Shown here in pieces: positions 1 to 9,123 of a stretch of DNA of 64,000 bases. The translations under genes and the position numbers were made by a program. The stretch's first letter is position 1. Each line of letters begins with the position of its first letter. Source of the stretch: a virus. A model generated the notes under the pieces. That model saw nothing but the letters and a program-made list of their open reading frames with translations, had not been told where the DNA came from and did no database searches. Location: positions 62,001 to 126,000 of IMG/VR virus record IMGVR_UViG_3300027974_001778; one strand, given 5' to 3'.

Positions 1-1
1 T

Positions 2-658
2 CCTGATTCAGAATATGGATGGGAAAAATTATTCTCCGAAAGATTATATTTGGCTTTCCATAGAAACTATGGTTTAGATGTTAGAGTTGCAAGATTCCAT
101 AACATCTTTGGGCCACAAGGTACATGGACAGGTGGTAGAGAAAAATCACCAGCAGCAATGTGTAGAAAAGTTGTGGAGGCTAAAGACGGAGATGTAGTCG
201 AAGTTTGGGGTAATGGAATGCAAACTCGTTCATTCTTATACGTAGATGAATGTGTTGAGGCAGTATTAAGATTAATGGAAAGTGACTTTACAGGTCCTGT
301 TAATATTGGTAGTGAAGAAATGGTTACAATTAATCAACTTGCAGGAATGGCAATAGCAATATCGGATAAAAATATTGAAATCAAAAATATTGATGGTCAA
401 GAATTTATTGACAAGTACGGATTTAAATGTCCTTTAGGTGTTAAGGGAAGAAATTCTGACAATAAACTTTATAGAGAAAAAGTTGGTTGGGAAGTTAGTG
501 AACCCTTATCTATTGGTTTGAAAAAAACTTACCAATGGATTAAGTCACAAGTTGACAAAAAAGAAATTGAAACTCCATGGATTTATGAAAGTCCTGACGG
601 TGGAAAAACAGTCTATAGACGAGAACCTCAAAGTTCCGATAGACATAAAATCAAATAA
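2..658 (+). CDS. GDP-mannose 3,5-epimerase-like NAD-dependent epimerase, 5'-truncated
   Basis: The gene runs in from before the window; the open frame already encodes PDSEYGWEK at base 2, before the first ATG at 50. YGWEK is the YxxxK catalytic motif of extended short-chain dehydrogenases. The text that follows (RFHNIFGPxGTWxGGREKxPAAxCRK, TRSFxYxDExVExVLRL, PVNIGSxEMV, GRNSDN) matches plant-type GDP-mannose 3,5-epimerase very closely, as known from that family. The N-terminal Rossmann half (NAD-binding GxxGxxG) lies outside. Expected role: making GDP-L-galactose or a related nucleotide sugar for virion or host-surface glycans. It is followed after 6 nt by phoH and by two glycosyltransferases, which supports a sugar role. 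The exact substrate is inferred. Confidence 0.85.
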   Translation, partial: PDSEYGWEKLFSERLYLAFHRNYGLDVRVARFHNIFGPQGTWTGGREKSPAAMCRKVVEAKDGDVVEVWGNGMQTRSFLYVDECVEAVLRLMESDFTGPVNIGSEEMVTINQLAGMAIAISDKNIEIKNIDGQEFIDKYGFKCPLGVKGRNSDNKLYREKVGWEVSEPLSIGLKKTYQWIKSQVDKKEIETPWIYESPDGGKTVYRREPQSSDRHKIK

Positions 659-664
659 CATATA

Positions 665-1405
665 ATGGCAAGAGGCACCAAAAGAACTCCATCAACAACA
701 CCAACAACAACAAGTGAAGTTATGGTAACAAGAACGAAAAAAGAATTAATTTGTTCAATTGTTAAAAGAAAGACTAAAGAAAAATTTTTATCTGAAAGTC
801 AAAAAGAGTATTACAATAAACTAGAAACAAACCAAATTACAATATGTTCGGGGCCTGCTGGAGTTGGTAAGAGTTACATCGCAATGAAGGCGGCTGTAGA
901 CTTATTAGTTGACCCAAAAACTCCTTATGAAAAAATTATTATTGTAAGACCCGCAGTTGAGGCAGAAGAAAAATTAGGGAGTTTACCAGGAGGTGTTGAA
1001 GAAAAATTAGACCCTTACATATTCCCATCTTATTATTTATTAAATAAAATTATTGGTAAAGAATCAAGAGAAAAATTAAAAGATGTTGAAGCGATTGAAG
1101 TTTTTGCATTAGCTTATATGAGAGGGATGAATATTGATAATTCAATATTAATTTTTGAAGAAGCTCAAAATTCAACTCCAAGTCAAATGAAACTTTTGTT
1201 AACAAGAATTGGATTTAATTCTAAATTTTTTATTTCAGGTGACTTAGAACAATTTGATAGACATAAAGATAAAACTCAAACTGGATTATGGGACGCTCTT
1301 CAAAAATTTCAAGGTATGAATGATATTGGAGTATTTGAATTTAGTTCTGATGATATTGTAAGAAATCCATTGATTACAAAAATATTAAAAAGATACGAAG
1401 AATGA
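665..1405 (+). CDS. phoH: PhoH-like P-loop ATPase
   Basis: A 246-residue protein with Walker A GPAGVGKS near residue 65 and Walker B ILIFEEAQN near residue 160, followed by a sensor-like SGDLEQ. This is the PhoH family layout: an ATPase related to the RNA helicase superfamily I core, common in marine and T4-like phages. The N-terminal 30 residues are a Thr/Ser/Pro-rich tail. Its role in phage growth is unknown; RNA metabolism or phosphate-stress response are the usual suggestions. The stop overlaps the next ATG (ATGA). Confidence 0.9.
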   Translation: MARGTKRTPSTTPTTTSEVMVTRTKKELICSIVKRKTKEKFLSESQKEYYNKLETNQITICSGPAGVGKSYIAMKAAVDLLVDPKTPYEKIIIVRPAVEAEEKLGSLPGGVEEKLDPYIFPSYYLLNKIIGKESREKLKDVEAIEVFALAYMRGMNIDNSILIFEEAQNSTPSQMKLLLTRIGFNSKFFISGDLEQFDRHKDKTQTGLWDALQKFQGMNDIGVFEFSSDDIVRNPLITKILKRYEE

Positions 1406-1992
1406 GAATAGGAATAGAATTAAACGGAGTTCTTCGAGATACGCTCAGAAAAATTCAACAAGAATATGAGAAATGGTATATTGAAAATTCTTTTAATGAA
1501 GATGAAGAATTTAAATATGAAGTTATAACAAAATTAACAAGTTTAGAAATATCCAAACATCTTAAATTTAAAAATGAAGATGAGTTATATGATTTTTTAT
1601 ATAAAGAACATACGATGGAAATTTTTGGACATGCTGGTTCTGTAGAAACTTCAGGAATGATGGACTTTAATGATTTTTATTTAGATGTTAGGGATAACCA
1701 CGATATTACAATAGTTTCTGATGAAATTGGTAAATCAAAACCAGCGTCATTATTCTTTATTTCTAAATTTGGGTGTTTAGTAGAATCTATTAAGTTCTAT
1801 AGTGAAAGTACAATTAATTCACTTTGGGAGTCTATAGACATTTTACTTACCGCAAATCCTAAACTATTATTAAATCATCCTGAAAATAAAACAGTTATTA
1901 AGTATAATACCGCTTATAATTCAGATATAAAAACCGAGTATGAGATTTCAACAATCAAAGAACTCAAATCAAAAATAGACGAAATAGTATGA
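1402..1992 (+). CDS. HAD-like protein lacking the catalytic aspartate (pseudo-nucleotidase)
   Basis: A 196-residue protein that opens with IGIELNGVLRD, which aligns with the hhhDxDGVLxD motif I of HAD-fold 5'(3')-deoxyribonucleotidases, but both catalytic Asp positions are replaced (E and N). The C-terminal half keeps HAD-like strands (ITIVSDE, IDILLTAN) and a KSKPAS segment resembling the Lys motif II. I infer an inactive or altered HAD fold. It overlaps phoH by 4 nt and the next gene by 4 nt, so it is translationally coupled. Confidence 0.5.
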   Translation: MRIGIELNGVLRDTLRKIQQEYEKWYIENSFNEDEEFKYEVITKLTSLEISKHLKFKNEDELYDFLYKEHTMEIFGHAGSVETSGMMDFNDFYLDVRDNHDITIVSDEIGKSKPASLFFISKFGCLVESIKFYSESTINSLWESIDILLTANPKLLLNHPENKTVIKYNTAYNSDIKTEYEISTIKELKSKIDEIV

Positions 1993-2270
1993 TAAATGTA
2001 TTAGGTGAAAATTATTACATTGATTTAGATGTAATTGAACAGTACCTTGATATGTCTAATGACGCATCACCTGAGGATTTATCAGGAACAACAGAAATGA
2101 AAATTAACATTATCAAATTTGAGATGGTAAAAATGTTATTAGACACTGTATTAACAGAACAAGATATTGTTGACGAAAAATTAGGAATGAAAAGTAGTTT
2201 AAACACAAGTATTCCTTTTAGAATCGCATTTAACAGTCTTTTAAATAAAAAACTAATCAATCATTATTAA
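1989..2270 (+). CDS. hypothetical protein, 93 aa
   Basis: Not recognised. A small acidic, helix-rich protein (FEMVKMLLDTVLTEQDIVDEKL) with no transmembrane segment or cysteine motif. It overlaps the preceding gene by 4 nt and is followed 2 nt later by a glycosyltransferase gene, so it belongs to the same polycistronic unit. Confidence 0.75.
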   Translation: MINVLGENYYIDLDVIEQYLDMSNDASPEDLSGTTEMKINIIKFEMVKMLLDTVLTEQDIVDEKLGMKSSLNTSIPFRIAFNSLLNKKLINHY

Positions 2271-2271
2271 T

Positions 2272-3324
2272 ATGGAAAACACAATAGAAGAAAAAGTAAA
2301 ACAGTCCATTCAGGTTTTGAGAGACAAAAAAGCAAGAATTTATTTTTTAGTACAAGATACTAAAGGTAATGCAAAAGCTTCTGTCAGATACATTTACCAA
2401 ATGGCAAAAACATTAAAAGACAACGGGTTTAATCCAATCATTTTACATGAGAAAGCGGATTATTCAGGAGTTGTTGCGTGGTTGAATGAAGAATACATGT
2501 CTATACCACATAAAGCAATTGAAGGTCAAAATTTAGAGATTTCTCCTGAAGATTTCTTAGTAATTCCTGAATTATTTGGTTACGTTATGGACCAAGTAAA
2601 ACAATTACCTTGTGCTAAAATTGTTCTAACACAACAATATTCACACATGTTAGAAACATTACAGCCAGGTCAATCATGGAATCAATTTGGATTTATGAAA
2701 TGTCTTACAACATCTAACAAACAAAAAGAATACATTGAAAGAGTAATGAGACAATCATCTTTTGATGTTATTGAACCGTACATTACGGATTCATTTAAAC
2801 CTAAATCAACACCAGCAATGCCAATTATTGGTATTCACACAAAAGAGCAAACTGACGCAATTAATATTATTAAAACTTTCTATTTAAAATTCCCTCAATA
2901 CAGATGGTTTACATTTAGAGACTTAAGAGGGTTGTCTGAAAAAGAATTTGCAAACTCATTAAGTGATTGTTTTTTAAGTGTATGGATTGACGATGATAGC
3001 GCCTTTGGTACTTTCCCATTAGAATCTATGAAATCAGGTGTTCCTGTTATTGGAAAAGTTCCTAATATACCTCCAGATTGGATGACTGAACAAAATGGTA
3101 TTTGGATTACCGACAAAACATTATTTGTTGATGTTATCGCTGATTATATACAAAATTGGCTTGAGGATAATATTAATCCTGAAATACAAGATGAAATGAA
3201 AAAAACAATAGAACAATTTTCAGATAAACAAAAATTTGACTCAAGTGTTGTAACATTATTTAGTACTTACTTAAACACAAGAGCAGATTCATTCGAACAA
3301 CAAATTTCAAAAACAGAAGAATAA
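2272..3324 (+). CDS. GT-B glycosyltransferase (GT4-like)
   Basis: A 350-residue protein with two Rossmann-like halves. The first has IYFLVQDTKGNAKASVRYIYQMAKTL near residue 23; the second carries FGTFPLESMKSGVPVIG near residue 245, the E-x7-E type donor-binding motif of GT4/GT-B enzymes. It probably transfers a sugar to a virion protein, DNA or host glycan. The neighbouring GT-A gene and upstream nucleotide-sugar epimerase support this. Donor and acceptor cannot be told from sequence. Confidence 0.75.
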   Translation: MENTIEEKVKQSIQVLRDKKARIYFLVQDTKGNAKASVRYIYQMAKTLKDNGFNPIILHEKADYSGVVAWLNEEYMSIPHKAIEGQNLEISPEDFLVIPELFGYVMDQVKQLPCAKIVLTQQYSHMLETLQPGQSWNQFGFMKCLTTSNKQKEYIERVMRQSSFDVIEPYITDSFKPKSTPAMPIIGIHTKEQTDAINIIKTFYLKFPQYRWFTFRDLRGLSEKEFANSLSDCFLSVWIDDDSAFGTFPLESMKSGVPVIGKVPNIPPDWMTEQNGIWITDKTLFVDVIADYIQNWLEDNINPEIQDEMKKTIEQFSDKQKFDSSVVTLFSTYLNTRADSFEQQISKTEE

Positions 3325-3325
3325 T

Positions 3326-4132
3326 ATGAGCAATAAATTATCACTTTCAGTTATACTACCAATCAAATCATCAAAGGCTAAAAATTTTGATGAATATTTT
3401 GAAAAAGCAATTACATCACTTAAAAATCAACAAATTGAGTTTGAGGAGGTTGTAATTATACACACTAGCGAAGAACAATTAGTTACATTACTTAATGGAT
3501 ATGACTTTGGAAATCTTACTGTAAATAAATTACTTTGGGATAAAGAAGCAAACTATTGTGACCAAGTAAATTATGGTATTAAAAACGCAAAAGGAACATG
3601 GGTTTCTCTTTTTGAATTTGATGACGAGTACTCGTCTATTTGGTTTAAAAATGTTGACAAATACATTACATCATATCCTGAAGTTCAAATGTTTTTACCT
3701 GTAGTCGTTGAGACGGATGAAAAAGGTCTTTTTGCAGGATTTACAAATGAGGCTACTTTTGCTGCAAACTTTACTCAAGAAATGGGATTCTTAACAAATG
3801 AAACATTACAAGAGTATCAAAATTTTCAAACAGCAGGTTCTGTATTTAAAAAAGAAATTGTTGAGGATTTTGGAGGGTTTAAATCTTCAATTAAATTAAC
3901 ATTTATATATGAATTCTTATTAAGACTTACATATAATTCAGTTCAAATTATGACTATACCAAAACTTGGTTACAAACATGTTAACCTTAGAGAAGGTTCA
4001 ATTTTTTGGAACTATAAAAATGGTGACGAAAAAATGATTGAGGATGAAGTTAAGTTTTGGATACAAACAGCGAAAAAAGAATATTTCTTCCCTGACGACA
4101 GAGTCATAAAATATCAATCTGAAAATGTATAA
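3326..4132 (+). CDS. GT-A family 2 glycosyltransferase
   Basis: A 268-residue protein starting with LSVILPIKSS, the first strand of GT2 nucleotide-diphospho-sugar transferases, then NYGIKNAKGTWVSLFEFDDEY, where FDDE stands at the DxD metal-binding position (about residue 102). A later SVFKKEIVEDFGGF segment matches the GT2 acceptor-side pattern. Its final base is the A of the next gene's ATG. It probably works with the adjacent GT-B enzyme. Confidence 0.75.
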   Translation: MSNKLSLSVILPIKSSKAKNFDEYFEKAITSLKNQQIEFEEVVIIHTSEEQLVTLLNGYDFGNLTVNKLLWDKEANYCDQVNYGIKNAKGTWVSLFEFDDEYSSIWFKNVDKYITSYPEVQMFLPVVVETDEKGLFAGFTNEATFAANFTQEMGFLTNETLQEYQNFQTAGSVFKKEIVEDFGGFKSSIKLTFIYEFLLRLTYNSVQIMTIPKLGYKHVNLREGSIFWNYKNGDEKMIEDEVKFWIQTAKKEYFFPDDRVIKYQSENV

Positions 4133-4878
4133 TGCAAGAAACTCTATCTGCAACAACAGAAGATGTTTTATCTAAAAAGAGAGGAAGAAAAGCTGTTAAT
4201 TTAAATTATTTTGATGTAAGAGAAGAAGATGCGGTTAGAAAGTTTTTAATCACAGAGGACTCACACGAAAAAAATAAAATATATAATGAATTTTTAAGAG
4301 GACCTCTTGATAAGATGATTTCATCTATCATACGACGATATAAACTATATCGTAAGGACATGGATTTTAACGAAATTCATACAGACACTCATTCGTTTTT
4401 AATGACTAAAGTTGACAAGTTTAAACCAGATAAGAATAAGAAAGCTTATTCTTATTTTGGTACAATTTGTAAAAATTACTTAATGGGTCAAATAATTAAA
4501 GACCAAAAAGAAACGAATAGAAAAATATCATATGAAGACATATCTTCAAGTTTAGAAGAAAGAGTGGATATGAGTTATAGAATTGATGATGATATCGTTG
4601 AAACCGATATCATTATTGTTGAATATTTAAAAGAATTAAAAGAATTTATCGATAATGAAAATTTAAACGATAATGAAAAAAAATTAGGGTATGCCCTTAT
4701 TGATTTGTTTGATAACTATGAAAGCATCTTCTCAGGAGCAGATAATAACAAATTCAACAAAAATGTAATCCTACTTTCACTAAGAGAAATGACTAACTTA
4801 AGTACTAAAGAGATTAGAAGTTCAATTAAAAGGTTTAAAAAATTATATACAGTTATTCAGATTAAAATGAAAAACTAA
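4132..4878 (+). CDS. late-transcription sigma factor, T4 gp55-like
   Basis: A 248-residue basic protein. Residues around 95-130 (DKFKPDKNKKAYSYFGTICKNYLMGQI, partly) look like sigma-70 region 2: KFxPxxxxxaYSYFgxixKNyLmgxI, i.e. core-binding and -10 recognition. There is no recognisable region 4 of normal size, as in T4 gp55 and its homologues in marine T4-like phages. It would direct host RNA polymerase to late promoters; the recurring TATTTATA box in this window is the obvious candidate target (inference). It ends the first plus-strand block, 20 nt before a TATTTATA-led gene. Confidence 0.6.
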   Translation: MQETLSATTEDVLSKKRGRKAVNLNYFDVREEDAVRKFLITEDSHEKNKIYNEFLRGPLDKMISSIIRRYKLYRKDMDFNEIHTDTHSFLMTKVDKFKPDKNKKAYSYFGTICKNYLMGQIIKDQKETNRKISYEDISSSLEERVDMSYRIDDDIVETDIIIVEYLKELKEFIDNENLNDNEKKLGYALIDLFDNYESIFSGADNNKFNKNVILLSLREMTNLSTKEIRSSIKRFKKLYTVIQIKMKN

Positions 4879-4887
4879 TTAAAAAAG

Positions 4888-4895
4888 TATTTATA
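4888..4895 (+). promoter_or_regulatory. TATTTATA late box
   Basis: TATTTATA ends 3 nt before the ATG at 4899, at the head of the baseplate gene block and just after the putative late sigma gene. Confidence 0.55.
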
Positions 4896-4898
4896 GGT

Positions 4899-5264
4899 AT
4901 GCCAAGACCACAAAGAAAAGAAATTAATTTCACGAAAGATTCAATCTTGTCTTTAATGCAAGAAATTTACAACGAACTTGTAGAACAAAGACAAACTGCA
5001 ATCAGAATACAAAATAAAATGTTAGCAATGTTAAAAGACCCTGCTGATATGACAACTATTGGGCCTGTAATTGAAAAACAACAAAAAATAGTCAACGATT
5101 GTGTTGAAAAGAAAATTAGTTTATCAAAATTACAATCTGGTATTTGGGAAAAATCTAACAACAATACAGAATCATTTTCTCTTGCAGATTTAGATGACGA
5201 TTTAATACAAAATCTTATAGAAAAAGATGTTTCTAATGATGAAGAAACGTATAAAATGAAATAA
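4899..5264 (+). CDS. hypothetical late protein, 121 aa, coiled-coil
   Basis: Not recognised. Mostly long helices (residues 15-75) with a heptad-like pattern and a very acidic C-terminus. It is led by a TATTTATA box 3 nt upstream and followed after 3 nt by a large baseplate-type gene, so it is probably a virion or assembly protein. An alternative is a tail chaperone. Confidence 0.75.
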   Translation: MPRPQRKEINFTKDSILSLMQEIYNELVEQRQTAIRIQNKMLAMLKDPADMTTIGPVIEKQQKIVNDCVEKKISLSKLQSGIWEKSNNNTESFSLADLDDDLIQNLIEKDVSNDEETYKMK

Positions 5265-5267
5265 GAG

Positions 5268-7364
5268 ATGCAAGCATTAGATATAACTTCAGCACAAGAT
5301 TCGATACAAGGTAAGATAAAATCATTTAAAACTTATATTGATGTTTCTGGTGCTGCCAAAAGTTTAAAAAATGCGGGGGATTCGGCTACTAAAGCATCAT
5401 CACAAATTACATCTCAGTTAGACAAAATTAAAAATCTACAAAAAAGATTTTTTAGAGAACCACCTAATTCAATGGACCAATTGTTAGGGTTCTTAGGTCA
5501 AACTCAAGGAACTGGTTCAGGTACTTCAACATATATTAGAAAAAAAATGTTAGAAGCTGCTGCGTTAATTGAACCAAAGTTATCAGTTATTATTAAAGAG
5601 GAAACAATCAAAGCCTTAGGTTGTTCAATTGAACAAACGTATAACGGTATATCCCCTTCAGTTCTTGAATCACAACCTTTACCGTTACTACCTCAACAAG
5701 AAGGGATTTACATACCAGTTAGTTCTATTGATTTATTTTCTAATTTAAAACAATCACCTGAAACAAATTTTGGAAAAATTTTCTATGAAGCTCAATCACC
5801 TTCTGGAGACCAAAAATTTAGACCTTATGGTGGAGATGTTCCATTTCCAATGAACAAACAACTTTATCAGTTAATGGAATCTAACAACACTGGTAGGTCG
5901 TTTAATCAAATTAATGGTAAAAATTATTTAGGTAAATCGGGTCAGGATTTATTTGATGTTCAATATTCAAACGTAAATAGTTTTGGGGTTACAGGAGACT
6001 ATTATCGTATTGTATTAATAAATAGAGAAGATGGTTCAGGTAATATTAGCAATAATGTTGGAGAATTTATTTCAGATTATTATAGTACAATTAAGTTAGT
6101 TGATACGGTAGATATTGGAGCTCAAATAGTTAACATCATTTCTGGAGCTGTAAGTATGAATCTGCAAGTTGGTTATGGACAACTTGATGAACAATCAAAA
6201 TTTGACTTATTAATACAAAGAATTTTAGGGTTATGTTTTGATTCAAGAAGAGAAATTGATGTAAGTGGTGTCTCCAAAGTAGCAGAACTTGACGGTGTTG
6301 ATGATAGTTTTTATGAATTAACTGAAATAGATTTAAGAAATATTGAAGTTAAGATTAATAACATCCAAAACGGTGTTATGGAATTTATAGACTGTGACAA
6401 TGTTAAAGTTCCTGTAGATACTGAAGTTCTTATAAGTCAATTAATTGATTTTAGAGATACTCTAACAGGTCAAACCGTAGAACAACAAGTTGCCACTTTA
6501 GAAACTATTGTTGATTCAATATCACAAAATCCAGATTGGAGAGCCACAATACCAACCAATTTTAACTCTAGTGTTTCAATCAACACAAATGTCATTAAAA
6601 AAATACCTTTGGCGGTTGCTGCAAGTGTATTAAGTCCAAAAGTTTTATTACCTCTTTACACTTTATTATCGGTAGTTCAATCAGGTGCAACATATACTTA
6701 CAATCAAGCAGTAACAAGTGCAAATACAGCCACAAATAGTGTAAATACGACAATAACTAACGCTGGAAACGCGGGTGCAAATATTGGACAAGCTGGAAGT
6801 AATATAGTTACTAACGGAGCGGATTTTTTAAAGGTATATAAAACATTTTCAATACAAGTCATTTCTAAAGTTAATGCTGAATTTCTTAGAGTTTTATTTG
6901 AGATATTAAAAAAAGATATAGTTAATTTAGTTGGTAGTATTATTGCAGACGTTTCTAAATCTTACTTAACCAAAAAATATGCAATGATTTTAAGGTTGAT
7001 TCAAATTGCATTAATAATAGCACAATTAATAGATGATTATAGAAAATGTAAAAATTTATTAGATAATATTTTATTATTACTTAATTTAATTGGTCAATCT
7101 GTAGGTGGAGGTCAAACAATACCATTACCATTATTAGCTTTATCAAGTGCATTACCAGGTATTTCGGCAGAGCAGATGACCATAAACACAATTCAAATCC
7201 TTCAATCTATAGGAGTTCCGACAGGACCTCTTCCTGATGGTTCTCCTAATCTTATGTTACAATTTAATTTAGCGGCTAATAAAGGAATTGTATCGAATAT
7301 TACTGAAGAAGGTAAGTTGAAAACGATTGGTATGGCGGGTCCATCAATAGGTAAATTAATATAA
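5268..7364 (+). CDS. large putative baseplate/tail structural protein
   Basis: A 698-residue protein with an Ala/Ser/Thr-rich N-terminus, a beta-rich middle and a C-terminal region with strongly hydrophobic helices (about residues 550-630, e.g. ILRLIQIALIIAQLI and LLDNILLLLNLI). Position directly before a gp5-like hub gene and under a late box suggests a baseplate or tail-tip component. The hydrophobic helices are unusual for a soluble tail protein and could be buried in a multimer or act at the host membrane. Specific T4 equivalence is not clear. Confidence 0.65.
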   Translation: MQALDITSAQDSIQGKIKSFKTYIDVSGAAKSLKNAGDSATKASSQITSQLDKIKNLQKRFFREPPNSMDQLLGFLGQTQGTGSGTSTYIRKKMLEAAALIEPKLSVIIKEETIKALGCSIEQTYNGISPSVLESQPLPLLPQQEGIYIPVSSIDLFSNLKQSPETNFGKIFYEAQSPSGDQKFRPYGGDVPFPMNKQLYQLMESNNTGRSFNQINGKNYLGKSGQDLFDVQYSNVNSFGVTGDYYRIVLINREDGSGNISNNVGEFISDYYSTIKLVDTVDIGAQIVNIISGAVSMNLQVGYGQLDEQSKFDLLIQRILGLCFDSRREIDVSGVSKVAELDGVDDSFYELTEIDLRNIEVKINNIQNGVMEFIDCDNVKVPVDTEVLISQLIDFRDTLTGQTVEQQVATLETIVDSISQNPDWRATIPTNFNSSVSINTNVIKKIPLAVAASVLSPKVLLPLYTLLSVVQSGATYTYNQAVTSANTATNSVNTTITNAGNAGANIGQAGSNIVTNGADFLKVYKTFSIQVISKVNAEFLRVLFEILKKDIVNLVGSIIADVSKSYLTKKYAMILRLIQIALIIAQLIDDYRKCKNLLDNILLLLNLIGQSVGGGQTIPLPLLALSSALPGISAEQMTINTIQILQSIGVPTGPLPDGSPNLMLQFNLAANKGIVSNITEEGKLKTIGMAGPSIGKLI

Positions 7365-7365
7365 A

Positions 7366-7578
7366 ATGAAAAACGAAGAATATCAAAATATTTTAGAAGA
7401 ACAAAAAAATTTAAAAGACTTACCTAACACTAAGTTAGTTGAGTTTATGGATTTGTTATCTTCTGATTTTGAATTAACAAAACAGTCAATTATTACCTCA
7501 ACAATTTATTTAGATAAAGTTGAAGAGTTGTATAATAATGTCCTAAACGTGTATCAAGACAGAAATAATGGAAGATAA
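7366..7578 (+). CDS. hypothetical protein, 70 aa
   Basis: Not recognised. A small helical, acidic protein (LPNTKLVEFMDLLSSDFEL). Begins 1 nt after the preceding stop and overlaps the hub-like gene by 11 nt, so it is probably translationally coupled and may be a small partner of the baseplate proteins. Confidence 0.75.
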   Translation: MKNEEYQNILEEQKNLKDLPNTKLVEFMDLLSSDFELTKQSIITSTIYLDKVEELYNNVLNVYQDRNNGR

Positions 7579-9103
7579 TTCAATATTTTTTCAGTGTAGA
7601 GTTTTAAATATAGAAGACCCAATGATGTTGGGTAGAATCAGAGGAGTTAGACTAATCGATAACTACGAAGATATATTAAAAAGTATTTCTGACCCACCAT
7701 GGAATGAAGAGAAAGATATTTGGACTTCAAGAGACCCTCTTATTTTTAATCCATTATTACCTTATTTTATTTATTCAACACCTAAGGTGGATGAACTTAT
7801 TCAAGTTATTTACATGAATAAGGATTTCAAATACCAAAACCAATATTATGTTCAAAATACATTTTCAAGTCCAACAACGACTTTTAAAGAGTATTATTAT
7901 GGAGGTAATAAGTTTACGGGTACAGGTATGCAAATTAAAAATCCAAAACCTTTAAAGAATCAAGATGGTACATATACAGACCAATCAATTCATAAAGGTG
8001 TTTTCCCTCAACCTGGCGATAATGCAATTATGGGTAGAGGTAGTGCGGATATGATTGTCAAAGAAGATGAGATACTAATTCGTGCTGGTAAATTTAAAGG
8101 ACAATACTTAAAGCCAAATGTAATCCCTGTTGCAAATCAACAAAGAGGATTCTTACAACTTAGTAAATTTCAACAAACCAAACAAAGTTTAGAACCTAAA
8201 GTATATTATGAACTTAAAGAAGACGTACTTTTAACTAAGTATTTAATTGAATGGGTTGTCACAAATCCTGAGAACACCCAAGACAAATTCTCAGGAGCGG
8301 TATACCTTTATCAACTTAAACCAGATGTATCAACCAATTCAAAAAACTTAACATTAACAAGTGAAGTTTCTGAAAATCTTAAAAAATTAGTTGCAAGCGA
8401 ACCATTTACGTTATTATCAAAAACAGAAGTAATTAAGTTTATAAATGATTTTATTAAAACTTGTAACACAACTAATGTAACCGCAAGTGGCGTTAAATTA
8501 TTTCCCGATAATAATGCGAGTACCAAATTTCCAATTTTTTATAGGCCAAATTCATTGATGTATTCAAAACTTAATCCATCAACTAATTCAGGGGCAGGTG
8601 CGGGTAATATTGAAGTTAAAAATATTACCGATATATACAGAGCAATTAAATTAACACCAGCAATTAAAGGTGGATACGGATTAATATATGCCAAGGGTAA
8701 GGTAGGTATCCCTAAAACCCCTATTAAAAAAGTGGTTCCTCAGTCTAAATATGTTACTTCAGAGTCAACATATGGAGCATTAGGTAGTGATAAATTATTT
8801 TTATTGTCCCATAATTCTCAAATTCCTGGCAAATCCAAAATTAATTTTGACGATACTTTATATGGTATCAGTCCTGAAAAATTTGCCGACGATATTATGC
8901 CAAATACATCAAGTATGGTTAGAGGAGAAGAGTTATTAGAATTAATAGATATGATTGTTAGATTCTTAATTACCCATACTCACGCATTTCCTGGACTACC
9001 TCCAGTACCCGTAACACAAGACGGCTCAAGTACAGCAAAGATGCTTACAGAGTTAAATAATGCAGTTGAAAAAATACTTAGTAGTAATATTCGACTTAAT
9101 TGA
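7568..9103 (+). CDS. baseplate hub / central spike base protein, gp5-like OB-fold
   Basis: A 511-residue protein. The N-terminus FFQCRVLNIEDPMMLGRIRGVRL has the pattern of the OB-fold found in gp5/VgrG-type hub proteins (cRVxxxxDPxxxGRIrv). Near the C-terminus ITHTHAFPGLPPVPVT gives the HxH and Pro-rich motif seen in phage spike/hub proteins. No lysozyme domain is evident between them, unlike T4 gp5. It should sit at the tail tip and pierce the outer membrane. The start at 7568 overlaps the previous gene. Confidence 0.65.
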   Translation: MEDNSIFFQCRVLNIEDPMMLGRIRGVRLIDNYEDILKSISDPPWNEEKDIWTSRDPLIFNPLLPYFIYSTPKVDELIQVIYMNKDFKYQNQYYVQNTFSSPTTTFKEYYYGGNKFTGTGMQIKNPKPLKNQDGTYTDQSIHKGVFPQPGDNAIMGRGSADMIVKEDEILIRAGKFKGQYLKPNVIPVANQQRGFLQLSKFQQTKQSLEPKVYYELKEDVLLTKYLIEWVVTNPENTQDKFSGAVYLYQLKPDVSTNSKNLTLTSEVSENLKKLVASEPFTLLSKTEVIKFINDFIKTCNTTNVTASGVKLFPDNNASTKFPIFYRPNSLMYSKLNPSTNSGAGAGNIEVKNITDIYRAIKLTPAIKGGYGLIYAKGKVGIPKTPIKKVVPQSKYVTSESTYGALGSDKLFLLSHNSQIPGKSKINFDDTLYGISPEKFADDIMPNTSSMVRGEELLELIDMIVRFLITHTHAFPGLPPVPVTQDGSSTAKMLTELNNAVEKILSSNIRLN

Positions 9104-9111
9104 TATTTATA
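9104..9111 (+). promoter_or_regulatory. TATTTATA late box
   Basis: TATTTATA ends 12 nt before the ATG at 9124, directly after the stop of the hub gene. Confidence 0.5.
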
Positions 9112-9123
9112 GTAAAAAGATAA

